Notes: generated from the letters alone by a model not told the origin. A stretch of DNA of 64,000 nt from Deroplatys truncata (GCA_030765065.1 CM060976.1:60930539-60994538), one strand, 5' to 3'. Positions 26,349-39,476 are shown, numbered from the stretch's first letter. Translations and numbers: made by a program.

Positions 26349-27559
26349 CACTACGTGATCAAAAGTATCCGGACACCTGGCTGAAAATGACGTACAAGTT
26401 CGTGGTGCTCTCCATCGGTAATGCTGGAAGTCAATATGTTTTTGGCCCAACCTTAGCCTTGATGACAGCGTTCACTCTCGCAGGCATACTTTCAATCAGG
26501 TGCTGGAAGGTTTCTTGGGGAATGGCAGCCCATTCTTCACGGAGTGCGGAACTGAGGAGAGGTATCGATGTAGGTCAGTGAGGCCTGGCACGAAGTCAGC
26601 GTTCAAAAACATCCCAAAGGTGTTGTATAGGATTCAAGTCAGAACTCTGTGCAGGCCAGTCCATTACAGGGATGTTATTGTCGTGTAACTACTCTGCCAC
26701 AGCCCATGCAGTATGAACAGGTGCTCGATCGTGTTGAAAGATGCAATTGCCCTCCCTGAATTGCTCTTCAACAGTGGGCAGCAAGAAGGTGCTTAAAATA
26801 TCAATGTAGGTCTGCACTGTGATTGTGCCACGCTAAACAACAAGGGGTGCAGCCCCCTCCAGGAAAAACACGACCACACCACCACCTCTGAATTTCACTG
26901 TTGGCACTACACACGCTGGCAGACGACATTCACCGGGCATTCGTCGTACCCACACCCTGCCATCGGATCGCCACATTGTGTATCATGATTCGTCACTACA
27001 CACAACGTTTTGCCACTGTTCAATCGTGTAATGTTAACGCTCTTTACACCTAGCAAGGTGTCGTTTGACATTTTCCTGCGTGATGTGTAGCTTATGAGCA
27101 GCTGCTCGACCATGGAATCCAAGATTTCTCACCTCACGCCTAACTGTCATAGTACTTGGAGTGGATCCTGATGCAGTTTGGAATTCCTGTGTGATGGTCT
27201 GGATAGATGTCTGCCTGTTACTCTTTATGACCCTCTTCAAATGTCGGCGCTCTCTGTCATCAACAGACGAGGTTGGCCTGTACGCTTTTGTGCTGTATGT
27301 TTCCACTTCAGTATCACATCAGAAACAGTGGACCTAGGGATATTTAGGAGTGTGGAAATCTCGCGTACAGACTTCTGACACAAGTGACACCAAATCACCT
27401 GACCACATTCGAAGTCCGTGAGTTCCATGGAGCGTCCCATTCTGCTGTTTCATAATGTCTAATGACTACTGAGTACCAGGCAGTAGGTGGCAGCACAATG
27501 CACCTAAGATGAAAAACTTATGTTTGTGGGGGTGTCCAGATACTTTTGATCACATAGTG
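26349..27559 (-). mobile_element. Tc1-like DNA transposon, copy 1 (degenerate)
   Basis: Bounded by CACTACGTGATCAAAAGTAT and the complement of ...CTTTTGATCACATAGTG, with TA at 26347-26348 and 27560-27561. The minus strand encodes a Tc1 transposase in pieces: MERSVELTDFECG-like start (27440 down), the HTH (VREISTLLNIPRSTVSDVIL), a second HTH part with MTVRREVRNLGFHGRAAAHK, and later fragments. It matches the element at 38276-39476 along its whole length. Confidence 0.93.
26395..27440 (-). pseudogene. Tc1-like transposase pseudogene, copy 1
   Basis: Starts MGRSMELTDFECGQVIWCHL at 27440. The N-terminal paired-type HTH is intact. The frame shifts after about 65 residues and again in the second HTH. 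The catalytic part is scattered over the remaining frames with stops. Compared with copy 2, the codon at the position of that copy's private TAG is still CAG here. Confidence 0.85.
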
Positions 27560-27561
27560 TA

Positions 27562-28461
<900 letters not shown>

Positions 28462-28540
28462 TCATTGTACATATATGAATGTTTGTGTGATGAAAGCTGC
28501 ATTTTAATAAAGTAGAAAAGCCGCTTACTGACTTATTGTT
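28462..28540 (+). other. DPM1: DPM1 3' UTR
   Basis: The short sequence after the stop codon up to shortly past the AATAAA at 28506-28511. The cleavage site is inferred, not seen. Confidence 0.6.
28506..28511 (+). terminator. polyadenylation signal of DPM1
   Basis: Canonical AATAAA 45 bases after the stop codon and the first one downstream of it. Confidence 0.7.
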
Positions 28541-29025
28541 CCCTGCAATATCTTCTGTCATGTATGATCTTATCCTATTTCCCATAAGTACCTTTCATTG
28601 GCACCCAATTTAGATTGAAGATGGCAGAAAAAAAAGTTTTCTTTATATTTGGACATAATTTTTGCAAGTTATTGCCACTAAAGTAAACATTTCCTCAAAC
28701 AATGGTGCCACCCAACCCATGCTAATGTAGCAGGGTTCCTGTAAGCTGGAAAGTCAAGGAAGGTCAGCAGAGTATTTAAAAAATTGGCTTGCATCAGGGA
28801 AAATCAAGAAAATTGGTTCAAAGTTACCACATGTCTGGTAATTGATACTGATGAAAAACTGCTTGTTAAGGAGGATTACATTTTGTTTTATCCTTAAAAC
28901 TCCCCTACCAATTCCTGAAGTGATAAGTTCCAAATTAAATGCGGAGGAACTGATATGTACATACCACACATGTTACAAAGATAACTTTGTTCAAATTTTT
29001 GTGACTGCAATTTGAGAGTGATTTA
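28541..29025. other. intergenic sequence before the hAT element
   Basis: No recognised element. It may include the 5' end of the hAT element, whose terminal repeat I could not locate. Confidence 0.45.
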
Positions 29026-29813
29026 CTCATCAGACTTTTTTTGCAATTTGCTCTCTTCACACCTTGTTAGAGTTGAGAGGGGATGGTGGCCAAAGAAAAC
29101 AAGTTTCAAAGATCGGTGGCTGGATTCATCGCATAATCCAGAGTTTGCAGAATAGCTTAGTGATGTACCGGACAGCCAATTTACTGTAAAATATGCAGAA
29201 AGAAGTTTAAACGAAGCAATATGGGACACCAGTCATTACATTCTCATGCAAATGGATCAAGACATATTAATATTCAAGAACATTAAATCAAGACAATCAT
29301 TGACATCATTCTTTATTAAACTTACTGCTAGTTCAACAGAAACAAGAATTGTAGAAATTGGACATAGATGTTTTGCTAATGCTGCTCTCAAACCTAGTGC
29401 TAGTTCAGCAGAAACAGTAAAGACTGTGGCAAAGATAGAAAGTGGAAAGTCTATGTATTCTAACATTCTACTAACTCTTATTTTAAAAAAAAGATGAAGC
29501 AGCCAAAGTTGAAATTTTCTGGGCATTAAAAGCTGTAGCTAGTAAATATACAAGGAGTTTGTGTGCTAAATTTAAAGTTCTCAGATAGTGCAATTGCTTT
29601 AGTGCCTTTGGTGAAAGTAAGCATTCCTATATGATTAATCATGGTATTGTAACACATTTATGCGAGTTATTAACAAACAATTTGAATGCTTATGAGGATT
29701 ATATAATTTGTTTTGATGTGTCACTAAATGGGTAACACAAGAGAATAAATGAATCTCATCATCAGATGTTTCAGTATCAACACTCAAAATAGTTGTTTCT
29801 AGATATTGGAACA

Positions 29814-30694
29814 TTCCACCGGCATTCCAAAATAGCACTTTTGGCTTGGGAAGCATGCCTGTGTTGTAGTCCATTTAGCGGTACCCAGGGAACACCACGT
29901 GGAGGCGAACTACCGTGTTGAATGGCTCTGAATATATACAGATGGATCCCTCATCAAAAAAATTGCCGGTGCAGGAGTACTGTAAACGTTATGCACAGTA
30001 TCTAACATTAGATAAAACATCAAACCACTATGATGGAGAATTAACAGCTATAAAAGCAGCATTACAGAACATTTTATATAGACCATACATAAAACAAAAA
30101 ATAGTCATCTTATCAGACTCAAAATCAGCCATAGATGGAATAGTAAATTACAACAATAAAACAACAAAAAATATTAAAGAAATAAAAAGCCTAATTAAAG
30201 CAGTTGAACCTAGAAATCATGTCACTCTACAATGGATCCCAGCTCATGTTGGACTTTTGGGCAATGAACATGCAGATCAATTAGCAAAGAAAGGTGCAAT
30301 ACAACAAATAAAACCTGTAGGACAAATAGAAATAAATAAACAATTAAATAACATTAAACAGCATTTCAAAAGACAGCAGAGACTTGATAAATTAAAGGAT
30401 AAAGATTATAAGACTATTAAAGATAGAGTTGATATACAAAAAATGCCAAGGAAGACTGCAGTGGCCTTATTTAGAATGGCAAGTGGCCACGATTGCCTCG
30501 CAGAACATCTCTACAAGATACAATGCCTACCTACACCCAAGTGCACTCTCTGTGAAGAAGATGTCATCCTGAACAAACAGCATCTTGCCAAATGCAAAGG
30601 CCTTAAAAGTGATAACTTACAGACTTTATATTGGGAAGCCAGAAGGAAAATGATGCAGATCAATTAATCCCCAGTGCCATTGGTCAACAACAAC
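29814..30694 (+). mobile_element. 5'-truncated LINE (RNase H-bearing) inserted in the hAT element
   Basis: An 881-bp insertion flanked by the perfect 13-bp duplication AGATATTGGAACA (29801-29813 and 30695-30707). It ends in a short CAACAACAAC tail. The inserted sequence encodes the RNase H and C-terminal part of a LINE protein. Removing it and one repeat rejoins hAT coding sequence, so it is younger than the hAT element. Confidence 0.9.
29915..30667 (+). pseudogene. LINE RNase H domain and C-terminal region
   Basis: A 250-residue open frame, among the longest in the window. RNase H active-site residues are visible: the first Asp sits in IYTDGS in another frame at about 29933-29950, so a one-base shift has broken the start; then DGELTAIKAAL (Glu), ILSDSKSAIDG (Asp) and LQWIPAHVGLLGNEHADQLA (His/Asp). 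After it comes the C-terminal region with CTLCEEDVILNKQHLAKC, the Cys/His motif found at the end of RNase H-bearing LINEs of insects (I/Jockey-like groups). The reverse transcriptase is missing by 5' truncation. The frame downstream of the shift is intact, so the copy is not very old. Confidence 0.85.
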
Positions 30695-32200
30695 AGATAT
30701 TGGAACAGTGTTTTTCTGGGTCATGAAACCCAAAATCTGCTGCAGAAATTTAATCATGGATGCAATCTCCCAAGATAAAGCTTATTGCAAGTCTCAATGG
30801 ATGGGTCTAATGTAAAGTTAAGTTTTCTCAGAAAGCTTCAAATGGAAATAGAGATGGAAAATCCTGATGGAAAAAAAAGTTATTGAACCTAGGTGTTTGA
30901 TTTGCATGTAATCAATGAGCTGTTAATTGAGAGCTTAACTATTCCTGCATAACATATATTATTTATTCAAACACTCTCCAGCTCAGCGGGCCCAGTTCAC
31001 TGCTGTGACTGGCAGTAAAGTGTTCCCAGTAAAATATTGTACAGTGCAATGGCTTGAAAGCGTTGGTTGTCTAGAGTGAGTCTTAGAATTATATGACCAT
31101 ATCAAGATATATGTTGCAAGTGATAAGTTGCCAGAAAATAAATCTTGTAAAAAGACAAATGAAGAAATCAAAACACCCTTTAATAAACTGCATTCTTTAA
31201 AACATTTAAAATATTTTTTTTAAATGGAATTTTATTAATATAACTATTTTAGCAGAAAAGGAGTGCAATAGGCTTAGAATCTATGTGTTTCTTTGGAATG
31301 TGAGTCATCTCAGATGATTACAAAGTAACAAAGTGCTTGCTCCATTTTTGTGCTCCCAACTGAATGAAGTTTTAAGAAGTTAAATGAGTTGTCAAGAATA
31401 GTAAAATGGTAATTGCCACTAACAGTGATAATCTGATTTGATCTACAGGAATCAACAAACTTGATTGAGCTAGCTAAACTCTATGTTAGATTCAGTACAA
31501 AGAAAAACTTAAACAAAAGTTGCAGAAAAACAGATCGTTGGTTTTAAACCTGAATGTCAGAAAACATTAAGGCAATTGTAAAGAAACTCTTGAATAAGTA
31601 TAAATTAGTGAAAGTACTTAAGAGTTTGAACCCAGATATATCATATTAGTAACCTCGGCCACATACAGTTGGAATGTGTTAGAAACATTATATGAAGCTA
31701 ATAGAATAACTGAAAATGTAGCTGAAAGGGCTAAAGCACAATATGTTTGTATATGTTGTGAAGTAAAGGAAGCTTAGGAAACTAAATTCAAAGAATATAT
31801 CTCAGTATTTGATATGGGCTTAGGCATTTAGTTTGCTGGGATTTTGACAGAAAAAAAAAATATTCTGAACTATGGCAACTTTGTCTGTCTTATGTTGTTT
31901 CATGGAAATGCTGCAGTGGAGGGTGGTTTTTCTATAAATAAATCAATTCTGGCGGAAAACATGCATGAAGAGTCAATTACTGCAAGTGTATGACCCATTT
32001 TGTAGGCTGTTGTGTACTAATTAATCAGAAAATGTTTCTGTTAGTGAGAGAAATAACAGGAATACTTGGAAAAGAAACTGAGAAATGAATAAGAAACAAA
32101 ATAAGAAATTTGGAAGATAAAAATAATGGTAAAAAGAATCAGTCACAAGTATGTGAAGCCTGAAGTGAAAATATTCGCCAACTTTAAAGAAGGGGTGATA

Positions 32201-33914
32201 TGTAATTTTGTTAGTTGTTGTGTGTGCATTTTTTGAACATCATTATGAACAGTTTATGTTCATTAGTGATTTTAAAAGTAACAGTAGTAGTTTCATTATT
32301 TATGCATAAATAACAGCGCAGAATTATTCAGTATTATTTATTTGTTTTTGATACTTTTGCAATAAAATTATACATTTTCAAATTATTTGTATCTAAAATA
32401 CTTTTTCTAAACTGAAAGTTAAATTTTATTCTTTGACATTTCAGTCTTAATATATGCACTTCATTGTCCAACATATTGTATTTTCCTTTTGAGTATCGGT
32501 CTAGCAGTAAATATTGGAGGTAATAAAGGTTTAGGAGGCTGTTAAAAACTGTGCAAGTACTAAATTGTGGTTGGGAAAAGTCTGTGAAGCTAGGTTCACA
32601 TTTTTGCTGGAACTCTGATAAGGAACCTTCTGCTTATGCCTAAAATAATAGGCAACACATGCTTACTTGAGAAACTTCAGACCAGCAGCCAAAATCTCAA
32701 GTTGCCTAACCGAACTCAAAAGAATATGAATAGTGCTGCACTCTGCATTTGCACAAAAGTTACAAAATGCTGAAGGTATTTGCTTCAAAAACTGTTCTTA
32801 GGAATTGCACTGACAATTTTTTTGTGCTGTAACACAATGAAACATTTAGAATTTCCTATTTTCAAAGTGCTATTTTGGATGTTCTTTGATTTTTCATACA
32901 TGTTAAGATTAATGTAATCGTAAAATGAAGTTATCCCAGTTTAGAAAATCTTATGAAACAATGTATTACTTAAATATAAATTAATAATTATTATTCTATT
33001 AAATAGTTCTGTCTCTCTCTCTTTCTTAATAAACATTTTGTATTTAAGTGATGCAGCTCATAAACCAAAAACCTGGTGGTGGATGTAAGTAGAACTTTTA
33101 AGAAAATACAGGGCCACAAAAAGTCATGAAATGTTACACATTTTAAGACTACATTTTCAAGGTTCCAACCTTTTGTTAAAGCAAAACTTTTTCTGCTCAG
33201 TAAACATTTTCTCTTACCTAACATATTCTGGTTGGTTCAAAGAACATGCAGTTTAAATTTCCACATATTAGTTATAAGTGTATTAATCAATTTATATATT
33301 ATGCATTTGTATAATAGTTGAATTTATTTATTATCCATTTAATAATACATACAATATATAATATTACCTTACAATCTCTTGACCAAACAAAGTAAAACCC
33401 ACAATACTAAACACTAGTGACTCTTCTCGAGAGTTGCTGAGTAAACCAGTGGCCCATCTAGTTTCAACCTTGCAGTTGTTCTACTATCAGACCCAACTAT
33501 CTTTAACGGTATACTCTGACTCTATCCAGTTTAACCTATATTTCTACACTTTTTGATTCCCAAAGATTGTTTATTTCCTTCCTCCATTTTCTATACTCCC
33601 CAAACTCTAAGATTTCCTGACTTGATTTTCAAATTCATCAACTTTTTCCCCTTTATCTCCAATGTACAATATAAAATAATTCAATTCTGAAAATCTATTT
33701 GCTTAGATTGCATTCTGGCATATCTTAATCTACTTAATTTAATATGTTAAATGTGGTTCTCCAAAAGTTTTTAATAATTAGTTTCTCTGGTTCTTTCTAC
33801 ATACCAACTAACTTAATATCAGTAAGGGTAGTCTTCATACCAAAACCTGGTCTTAATAATCACAATCACACTAACCTTTTAGACATTGTGTATCCTTATT
33901 TATTTTAAAAATGA
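32201..33914. other. intergenic sequence, no recognised feature
   Basis: AT-rich with a (TC)n run near 33010. No family signature seen. Confidence 0.5.
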
Positions 33915-34645
33915 TGGGTTAACTTTTTGATAAGCGCATTAGGGAAACCTCGCTAATAGAGAGGCCACTCAACCTAAATGAGCATGCTTATCAACAAGGG
34001 AAATCCTTTTTTGTTATCTTTATTGTGAATTGTATTTTAGCTGAGACATGGTTTTGGAGTTACCCTGTTGCTTTGGACCTCCCCAAATCATGTGAGATGG
34101 CTCTTTGTCAATTGATCACAAGAGTAGAGAAATCTCTGAACTATCATAGCATCTCACTAGGAGCATTTTTCAATATTGAAGGTGCTTTTGATAGCATATC
34201 ATGTGAAACTATAATCCTATCAGCAAAAAAGCATAAGGTAAATGACACTTGTTGCAGGTGGATAAAAACCTTGTTAAAAGCATACAAGATTCATCTTAAT
34301 ATGTTTGAAGAAACCTTGCAGGTATCTGCAGCTAGGGGTTGCCCACAAGGAAGGGTTTTATTCCCACTTTTATGGGATCTGGTCATGGATGATCTGTGGC
34401 TAATTTATACAACCAAGGGCTCATTCCCAAGGATTTCCTGATGATATCATCATACCAGGGCAAGTATGTCAACACTTTATCTGAGCTCATGATTGAAGCT
34501 CTAAAATACTGGAAAAGTGGAGCAAGGAGGTAAATCTGCGAGTAAATGCTTTTGAACCAGCACTTTTCCCCATTGACGTCTAAAAAAATGGAGGGTTTCA
34601 AAACTCTTACACTATTTAATGAACAATCGTTAAGTACAGATAGAG
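33915..34645 (+). pseudogene. LINE reverse transcriptase remnant, 5' part
   Basis: The frames read LIERPLNLNEHAYQQGKS, then, after about 85 unrelated bases flanked by AAATC, a long frame with MALCQLITRVEKSLNYHSIS, LGAFFNIEGAFDSIS (first catalytic Asp region), and GCPQGRVLFPLLWDLVMDD. Past a frame change, FPDDIII near 34431 holds the catalytic Asp pair (F-A-D-D in relatives). The following KTLTLFNEQSLSTDRV is cut at about 34646 by a DNA transposon. This is a Jockey/LOA-like RT by its motif wording; the exact clade is inference. Confidence 0.82.
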
Positions 34646-36178
34646 TCAGCTGCGCAGTGTTTTTCCTGTCTGCATCCTCCGTGCTCGTTGCCGTCTGCCG
34701 CTATCATAGAAAGGCGCGGATGAAACCATACAACATTCTTCAAACTACTTTTAAAGGCTTTACTTACAAACTTTATGAAAGGAGATGCTGAAACTGGCCA
34801 CTGTCGTTATCCATACATTTTTTGCGCCTCTTTAGGAAACTATCACTCGCCATAGTTCACGTTGAAAAATGCTGACAATTTCCTGGCGGATATTTTGTTT
34901 TAATTCTTCCAGGGTGTGTGGGTTTGTCTTGTACACTTTATGTTTTAAGTTACCCCAGAGATAGAAATCACAGGGGGTTAGGTCAGGGGACCGAGGGGGC
35001 ACAAATCTCTCCTAATAATTCTGTCCTCAAACACACTTTCAATTGTTCTCATCGAAATATTGGCCCTATGAGCTGTTGCAGAGTGTTGCTGAAAAAGGCA
35101 GAATCACACTCCCTGTCTGTTAATTCTCTAAGAAAAAAAAGGGGGGGAATTGTATTCATGTATGTATGGGTGTCGACTATTGACTCGAAAAAAATTGACC
35201 CTATAACTCTCTCTCTGCTCATGATACACCATACATCAATTTTTTTCGTCATGAAGGAGTACTTCATGAACAATATTAGGTTTGTCAGAGCTCCAATAAC
35301 GATTATTTTGTGTACACACATATCCATGAAGTTGGAACCCAGCCTCGTCCATGAAAAATATTAAATATGGGTCTATTTTGCCATTGTGTACACCAGTGGT
35401 GGCGAAAGCACGACTCATGAGGCACTGTGACTCACAGATGCAACTCCTTTTCTCGCCTTCTATTTATTTGTTTTCCATGTGCTGCTGAGTGGTGTAGTTG
35501 CATGTTGCATATTTGATGACTTGAGAGAAAAAGATATTTTTGCCACCCTTGGTGTACACTATTGAGACTCCACTCACAAAATGTGCGCATAATTACAGGA
35601 TCACCTGTTGAAGAGCATGTGCCACAGTTATTTTATATAGTTCTAACTTCAGCAATTTGGTAGCTCTTCACGCAGAGCCATAAGAAATGTCTGCCTGTTA
35701 TGAAAGATGCCTAAGTGATTTTTTTTGGGAGGGGGGGGAATTCTCCATACGATGACCGATGTCTAGGGTTTCTTCGGTAAGAACGTACACTGTCTTTTAG
35801 ATTTCTTAGCCTGAACATTTCCTGTGGTCTGAAATTTGTTGTAAAGTCCATGAATTGTTGTACGGCCTGGAACGTTTACACCTGGAAATCTTTCTGCATA
35901 TCATACTTTCACTTGGCGAGCTGACTGAGTTAACACATACGAATCATAAATAAACACATGCTGTGCAGTAGAAAACATATACTGAGCCATAAAATACTTT
36001 GTGACTAAGTACAGGACAAAATAATAAATAACTCGTAATAACTGAACTACATCATATCACCATCAACTCAATACTGCACTTCACACTGCAGAGCAAAACC
36101 ACGTCAACAGTATGACCTTGTTTATAGCAGCAGTGCGTTATGTTTTCACACGCCCAGTGGAAAAACACAGTGCAGCCG
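34646..36178 (-). mobile_element. DDE DNA transposon inserted in the LINE
   Basis: The left end (AGCTGCGCAGTGTTTTTCC) and the complement of the right end (GGCTGCACTGTGTTTTTCC) match as a terminal inverted repeat of about 19 bp. Removing it brings LINE coding sequence (STDRV on the left, YMGLLLDSKLTW on the right) back together. It encodes a broken transposase on the minus strand. The boundary is approximate to a few bases, and I could not fix the target duplication. Confidence 0.78.
34800..35420 (-). pseudogene. DDE transposase pseudogene of the nested element
   Basis: Minus-strand pieces read FFMDEAGFQLHGYV, NRYWSSDKPNIVHEVLLHD, ELTDRECDSAFFQQHSATAH, SVFEDRIIRRDLCPPRSPDL and TPCDFYLWGNLKHKVYKTN. 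This matches a common insect transposase of the Tc/mariner superfamily with a DDD-type triad. The first Asp (MDEAGF) is kept, the second (Q-Q-D-S-A-T-A-H) has become His, and the third (SPDLTPCD) is kept. Stops and frameshifts disrupt the whole. Confidence 0.8.
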
Positions 36179-37236
36179 GTTCGTAGTTTCTTGGCTCTCT
36201 GTTATATGGGACTATTATTAGACAGTAAACTTACATGGAACCTACATCTACAAATATTAATAAACAAAGGGGAAATGGCTCTTATGGTAGTCATAACCTT
36301 TGGCAAAACATGGGGACTCAAACCAAAAATGATACTTTGGATTTACATAGCAATTGTAAGACCAAGTATAATTAATAACTCTGTATTTGAGATGGGCAGT
36401 GATTATATGTTACCATAATTCAACATAGTATTAAAATGGAGCAAAAACAAAATGCATTGTCCTGCTGGAAGTCTAATCCGATACACAGATGTATGATAGA
36501 TTGGAGGCTGGAATCCATGGGGAGGCACCACAATGTGACTGTTGCTCTTGGTCACAATATCACAGTATTCTAAGCCAAAGTTTATGCATTTCAAACCTCC
36601 GTCAGAGAGAATCTAAAAAGGTGGTAACTTTTGGATTTTCTCTAAAAGGCAGCACTTATAGCAATTGCAAACTACAAATACATAACATCCAAATTAGTCT
36701 GGGACTGCCAAATAAACCTTATACAGCTGGCAAAACACAACAAGATTACTCTTGGGTGGGTACCTGAACATAAGGGAATTTTAGGCAATGAAAATTCAGA
36801 TACCCTGGTAAGGAAAGGATGTGCTCAGTCATTTACTGGATTTGGGATTCCAGTAAATACTGTTCACAGAACTATTGCTGAGTGGATTAGTTATTCTCAT
36901 CAAAGGCAATGGGTTCAAACAAGGATGCAAGCACAGTAAGCAAATGATGATAAAATATCTTCCTTGCTTACTGAAGATGTACTAAAGCTCAATAGAACCC
37001 AAATAAACCTAATAACTGGGCTATTAATGGGACATACAATAGGAACCTTTAAACAAGTATCAGTATGTAGGCTATGCAATGAAGAGGACGAAACTGCTTC
37101 TCATATAATCTTTAAATGTAAAGCGTTAGGTAGGAAAAAATACAACCTTCTGGGTGTTGTAAACCCAAAGGATGATATTCCTACAAAGAATTTAGTTAAA
37201 AATTTACTGCTCCTTATTAAAGGAATGCCTATTTAA
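36179..37236 (+). pseudogene. LINE remnant, 3' part (RT end, RNase H, C-terminal Cys/His)
   Basis: Continues the LINE from 34645: YMGLLLDSKLTWNLHLQILI, then IRYTDV near 36477 (the Y-T-D-G start of RNase H), TLGWVPEHKGILGNENSDTL near 36745 (its His/Asp end), and in the frame at 36964-37236 CRLCNEEDETASHIIFKC, the terminal Cys/His motif. Stops at several places. The order RT, RNase H, Cys/His agrees with I/Jockey-like LINEs. Confidence 0.82.
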
Positions 37237-38273
37237 GGTGATGCATCTGTGAAATTTGGAAATTCCACACTATACATGCTATCTGGCTGAAATTTACACC
37301 AGTCATTGCAAATAATAATAATAATGTTTTGCAAAATTTCATGTTTCTAGCTTGTGTGATTATTGAAATATTAATTTTATAGTCTGTAAATTCACTGCAC
37401 TGAGCAAAATGAGGCACACGGTGCACTTTTAATTCCTTTTTTCCCCTAAAAACTTCCACTATTTATAGCTAATAAACATATAAAATGATCTGTCATATTA
37501 GATTTTTTGTTAACCTTCAGTTGTCCAAGAAAAAAAAAATTCTTTATGCATAATTCAGAAAATAGTGACATTTTCAGTTTTTCACATTTTATTTATTTTA
37601 TTGCTGAAAATTAAAAGGATCCCTTTTAAAAAATAATATCACCATTCAATTTAATAGGGTTTTAAGATATTACAATAAAATTTTGAAACAAATATGTAAA
37701 AAAAAATTGCATAGTATGCTATGTTTTGCATTTGGCAAAGTGCTGAAAAAAAAAGTTTTCAAAAAAACAAGGTTTAAAGCTTGAGCATGCAAAATATTAG
37801 TATTTCTGACCTTCAAATCTCCTAAAATTCACCAGCTCTATAAGTTGGAACCTCATCCTTCTTCTGCTTCTCCTCTGCAACAATCTTAGAGAGGCAATAG
37901 CTTCCTCCGAGAAGACTGAGGAACGTCAATCAGATTTCAAGCTTCTCTACACTCTACATTGGTCCCTTACTTGACTAATTTTCTTTGTGACTGGCCTGAA
38001 TTGAATGTAAGGTTCTTTGCTGAGTTTTTCACTAGCTATGCATCCCATATTAAACCGGCATTATGCTTTTGTGATCCCAACATGCATTTTTTCTCTAAAA
38101 TAAAAATATCCTTTGGACATTTATACCATATTATTTAATTAGAGCCTCTTTGGAATTTTGGGTTTTCCCTGCAGCACATCTCTTCAACAGTTCCTCATTT
38201 GCTAGTTTTTGATAGATAGGGATAAGCTTTTGAATTACTTGGGTTGTTAGTGATGTTTTTACTGTGGAGCTAT
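37237..38273. other. intergenic sequence, no recognised feature
   Basis: AT-rich, with short (AAT) and poly(A) runs (37311-37325, 37529-37537). The first few hundred bases may be LINE 3' UTR. Confidence 0.45.
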
Positions 38274-38275
38274 TA

Positions 38276-39476
38276 CACTATGTGATCAACAGTATCCGGA
38301 CACCCCCACAAACATACGTTTTTCATCTTAGGTGCAGTGTGCTGCCACCTACTGTCTGGTACTCATTATCCACGACCTTAGTAGCCATTAGACATCGTGA
38401 AACAGCAGAATGGAACGCTCCGTGGAACTCACGGATTTCGAATGTGGATTGGGTGTCACTTGTGTCAGCAGTCTGTACGCGAGATTTCCACACTCCTAAA
38501 CATCCCTAGGTCCACTGTTTCTGATGTGATACTGAAGTGGAAACGTGAAGGGACATGTACAGCACAAAAGTGTACAGGCCGACCTCGTCTGTTGACTGAC
38601 AGATACCGCCAACATTTGAAGAGGATCGTAAAGAGTAATAGGTAGACATCTATCCAGACCATCACACAGGAATTCCAAACTGCATCAGGATCCACTCCAA
38701 GTACTATGACAGGCGTGAGGTGAGAAACCTTGTATTCCGTGGTCGAGCGGCTGCTCATAACCACACATCACGCAGGAAAATGCCAAACGACGCCTCGCTT
38801 GGTGTAAGGAGCGTCAACATTACACGATTGAATAGTGGCAAAACGTGTGGAGTGACGAATCACGATACACAATGTGGCGATCCGATGGCAGGGTGTGGAT
38901 ATGGCGAATGCTCGGTGAACGTCATCCGCCAGCGTGTGTAGTGCCAAAAGTGAAATTCGGAGGTGGTGGTGTGGTCGTGTTTTTCCTGGAGGGGGCTTGC
39001 ACCCCTTGTTGTTTTGTGCGGCACGATCACAGCGCAGAGCTACAGTGATATTTTAAGCACCTTGCTTCCCACTGTTGAAGAGCAATTCAGGGATGGCGAT
39101 TGCATCTTTCAACATGATCGAGTACCTGTTCATACTGCACGGGCTGTGGCGGAGTGGTTACACGACAATAACATCCCTGTAATGGACTGGCCTGCACGTA
39201 GTCCTGACTTGAATCCTATAGAACACCTTTGGGATGTTTTGGAACGCCGACTTTGTGCCAGGCCTCACAAACCTACATCGATACCTCTCCTCAGTTCCGC
39301 ACTCCGTGAAGAATGGGCTGACATTCCCCAAGAAACCTTCCAGCACCTGATTGAAAGTATGCCTGCGAGAGTGAACGCTGTCATCAAGGCTAAGTGTGGG
39401 CCAACACCATATTGACTTCCAGCATTACCGATGGAGGGCGCCAGCCAGGTGTCCGGATACTTTTGATCACATAGTG
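38276..39476 (+). mobile_element. Tc1-like DNA transposon, copy 2
   Basis: Bounded by CACTATGTGATCAACAGTAT and the complement of ...TTTTGATCACATAGTG, with TA at 38274-38275 and 39477-39478. Same family as 26349-27559, in the opposite orientation, and better preserved. The final 150 residues of its transposase are one open frame. Confidence 0.94.
38410..39415 (+). pseudogene. Tc1-like transposase pseudogene, copy 2
   Basis: It starts MERSVELTDFECG, shifts frame, and continues with the HTH (VREISTLLNIPRSTVSDVIL, GRPRLLTDRYRQHLKRI). A TAG stop follows at about 38643. The catalytic domain shows VWSDESRYTMW (first Asp), CIFQHDRVPVHTA (second Asp; most relatives have Q-Q-D-N) and ARSPDLNPIEHLWDVLERR (final Glu of a DD34E triad). 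The open frame 38963-39415 encodes the last 150 residues intact. At least two frameshifts and one stop make it inactive. Confidence 0.9.

Larger units (their letters stand above)
29182..32010 (+). pseudogene. hAT (BED-type) transposase pseudogene
   Basis: Coding remnants of the element above, in several frames. The BED finger would bind the element's ends. In the conserved F-D-E-S-L-N motif of this group the Glu is Val here (FDVSLNG). The M-D-G-P-N motif reads MDGSN. The C-terminal motif S-H-G-N-A-A-V-E-R-G-F-S reads FHGNAAVEGGFS, with the Arg lost. Many stops lie between 31100 and 31800. The order of blocks and their spacing, once the LINE is removed, fit a near full-length gene. Confidence 0.78.
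29030..32200 (+). mobile_element. degenerate hAT transposon interrupted by a LINE
   Basis: Remnants of one hAT transposase lie in order: a BED zinc finger near 29182-29270 (YCKICRKKFKRSNMGHQSL, then H-x5-H), an RNase H-fold start near 29505-29735 (EIFWALKAVASKY, GESKHSYMINHGIVTHLCEL, IICFDVSLNG), the second part from 30697 (RYWNSVFLGHETQNLL, LLQVSMDGSNVKLSF), then SPAQRAQFTAVTGSK and VKYCTVQWLESVG near 30975-31065, and a C-terminal FHGNAAVEGGFSINKS near 31899 (the dimerisation signature). A LINE at 29814-30694 splits it. Terminal repeats were not found, so the ends are approximate. Confidence 0.82.

Noticed and set aside
34918..35364. 148-residue plus-strand frame
   Set aside because: Antisense to the nested DDE transposase, whose conserved motifs lie on the minus strand.
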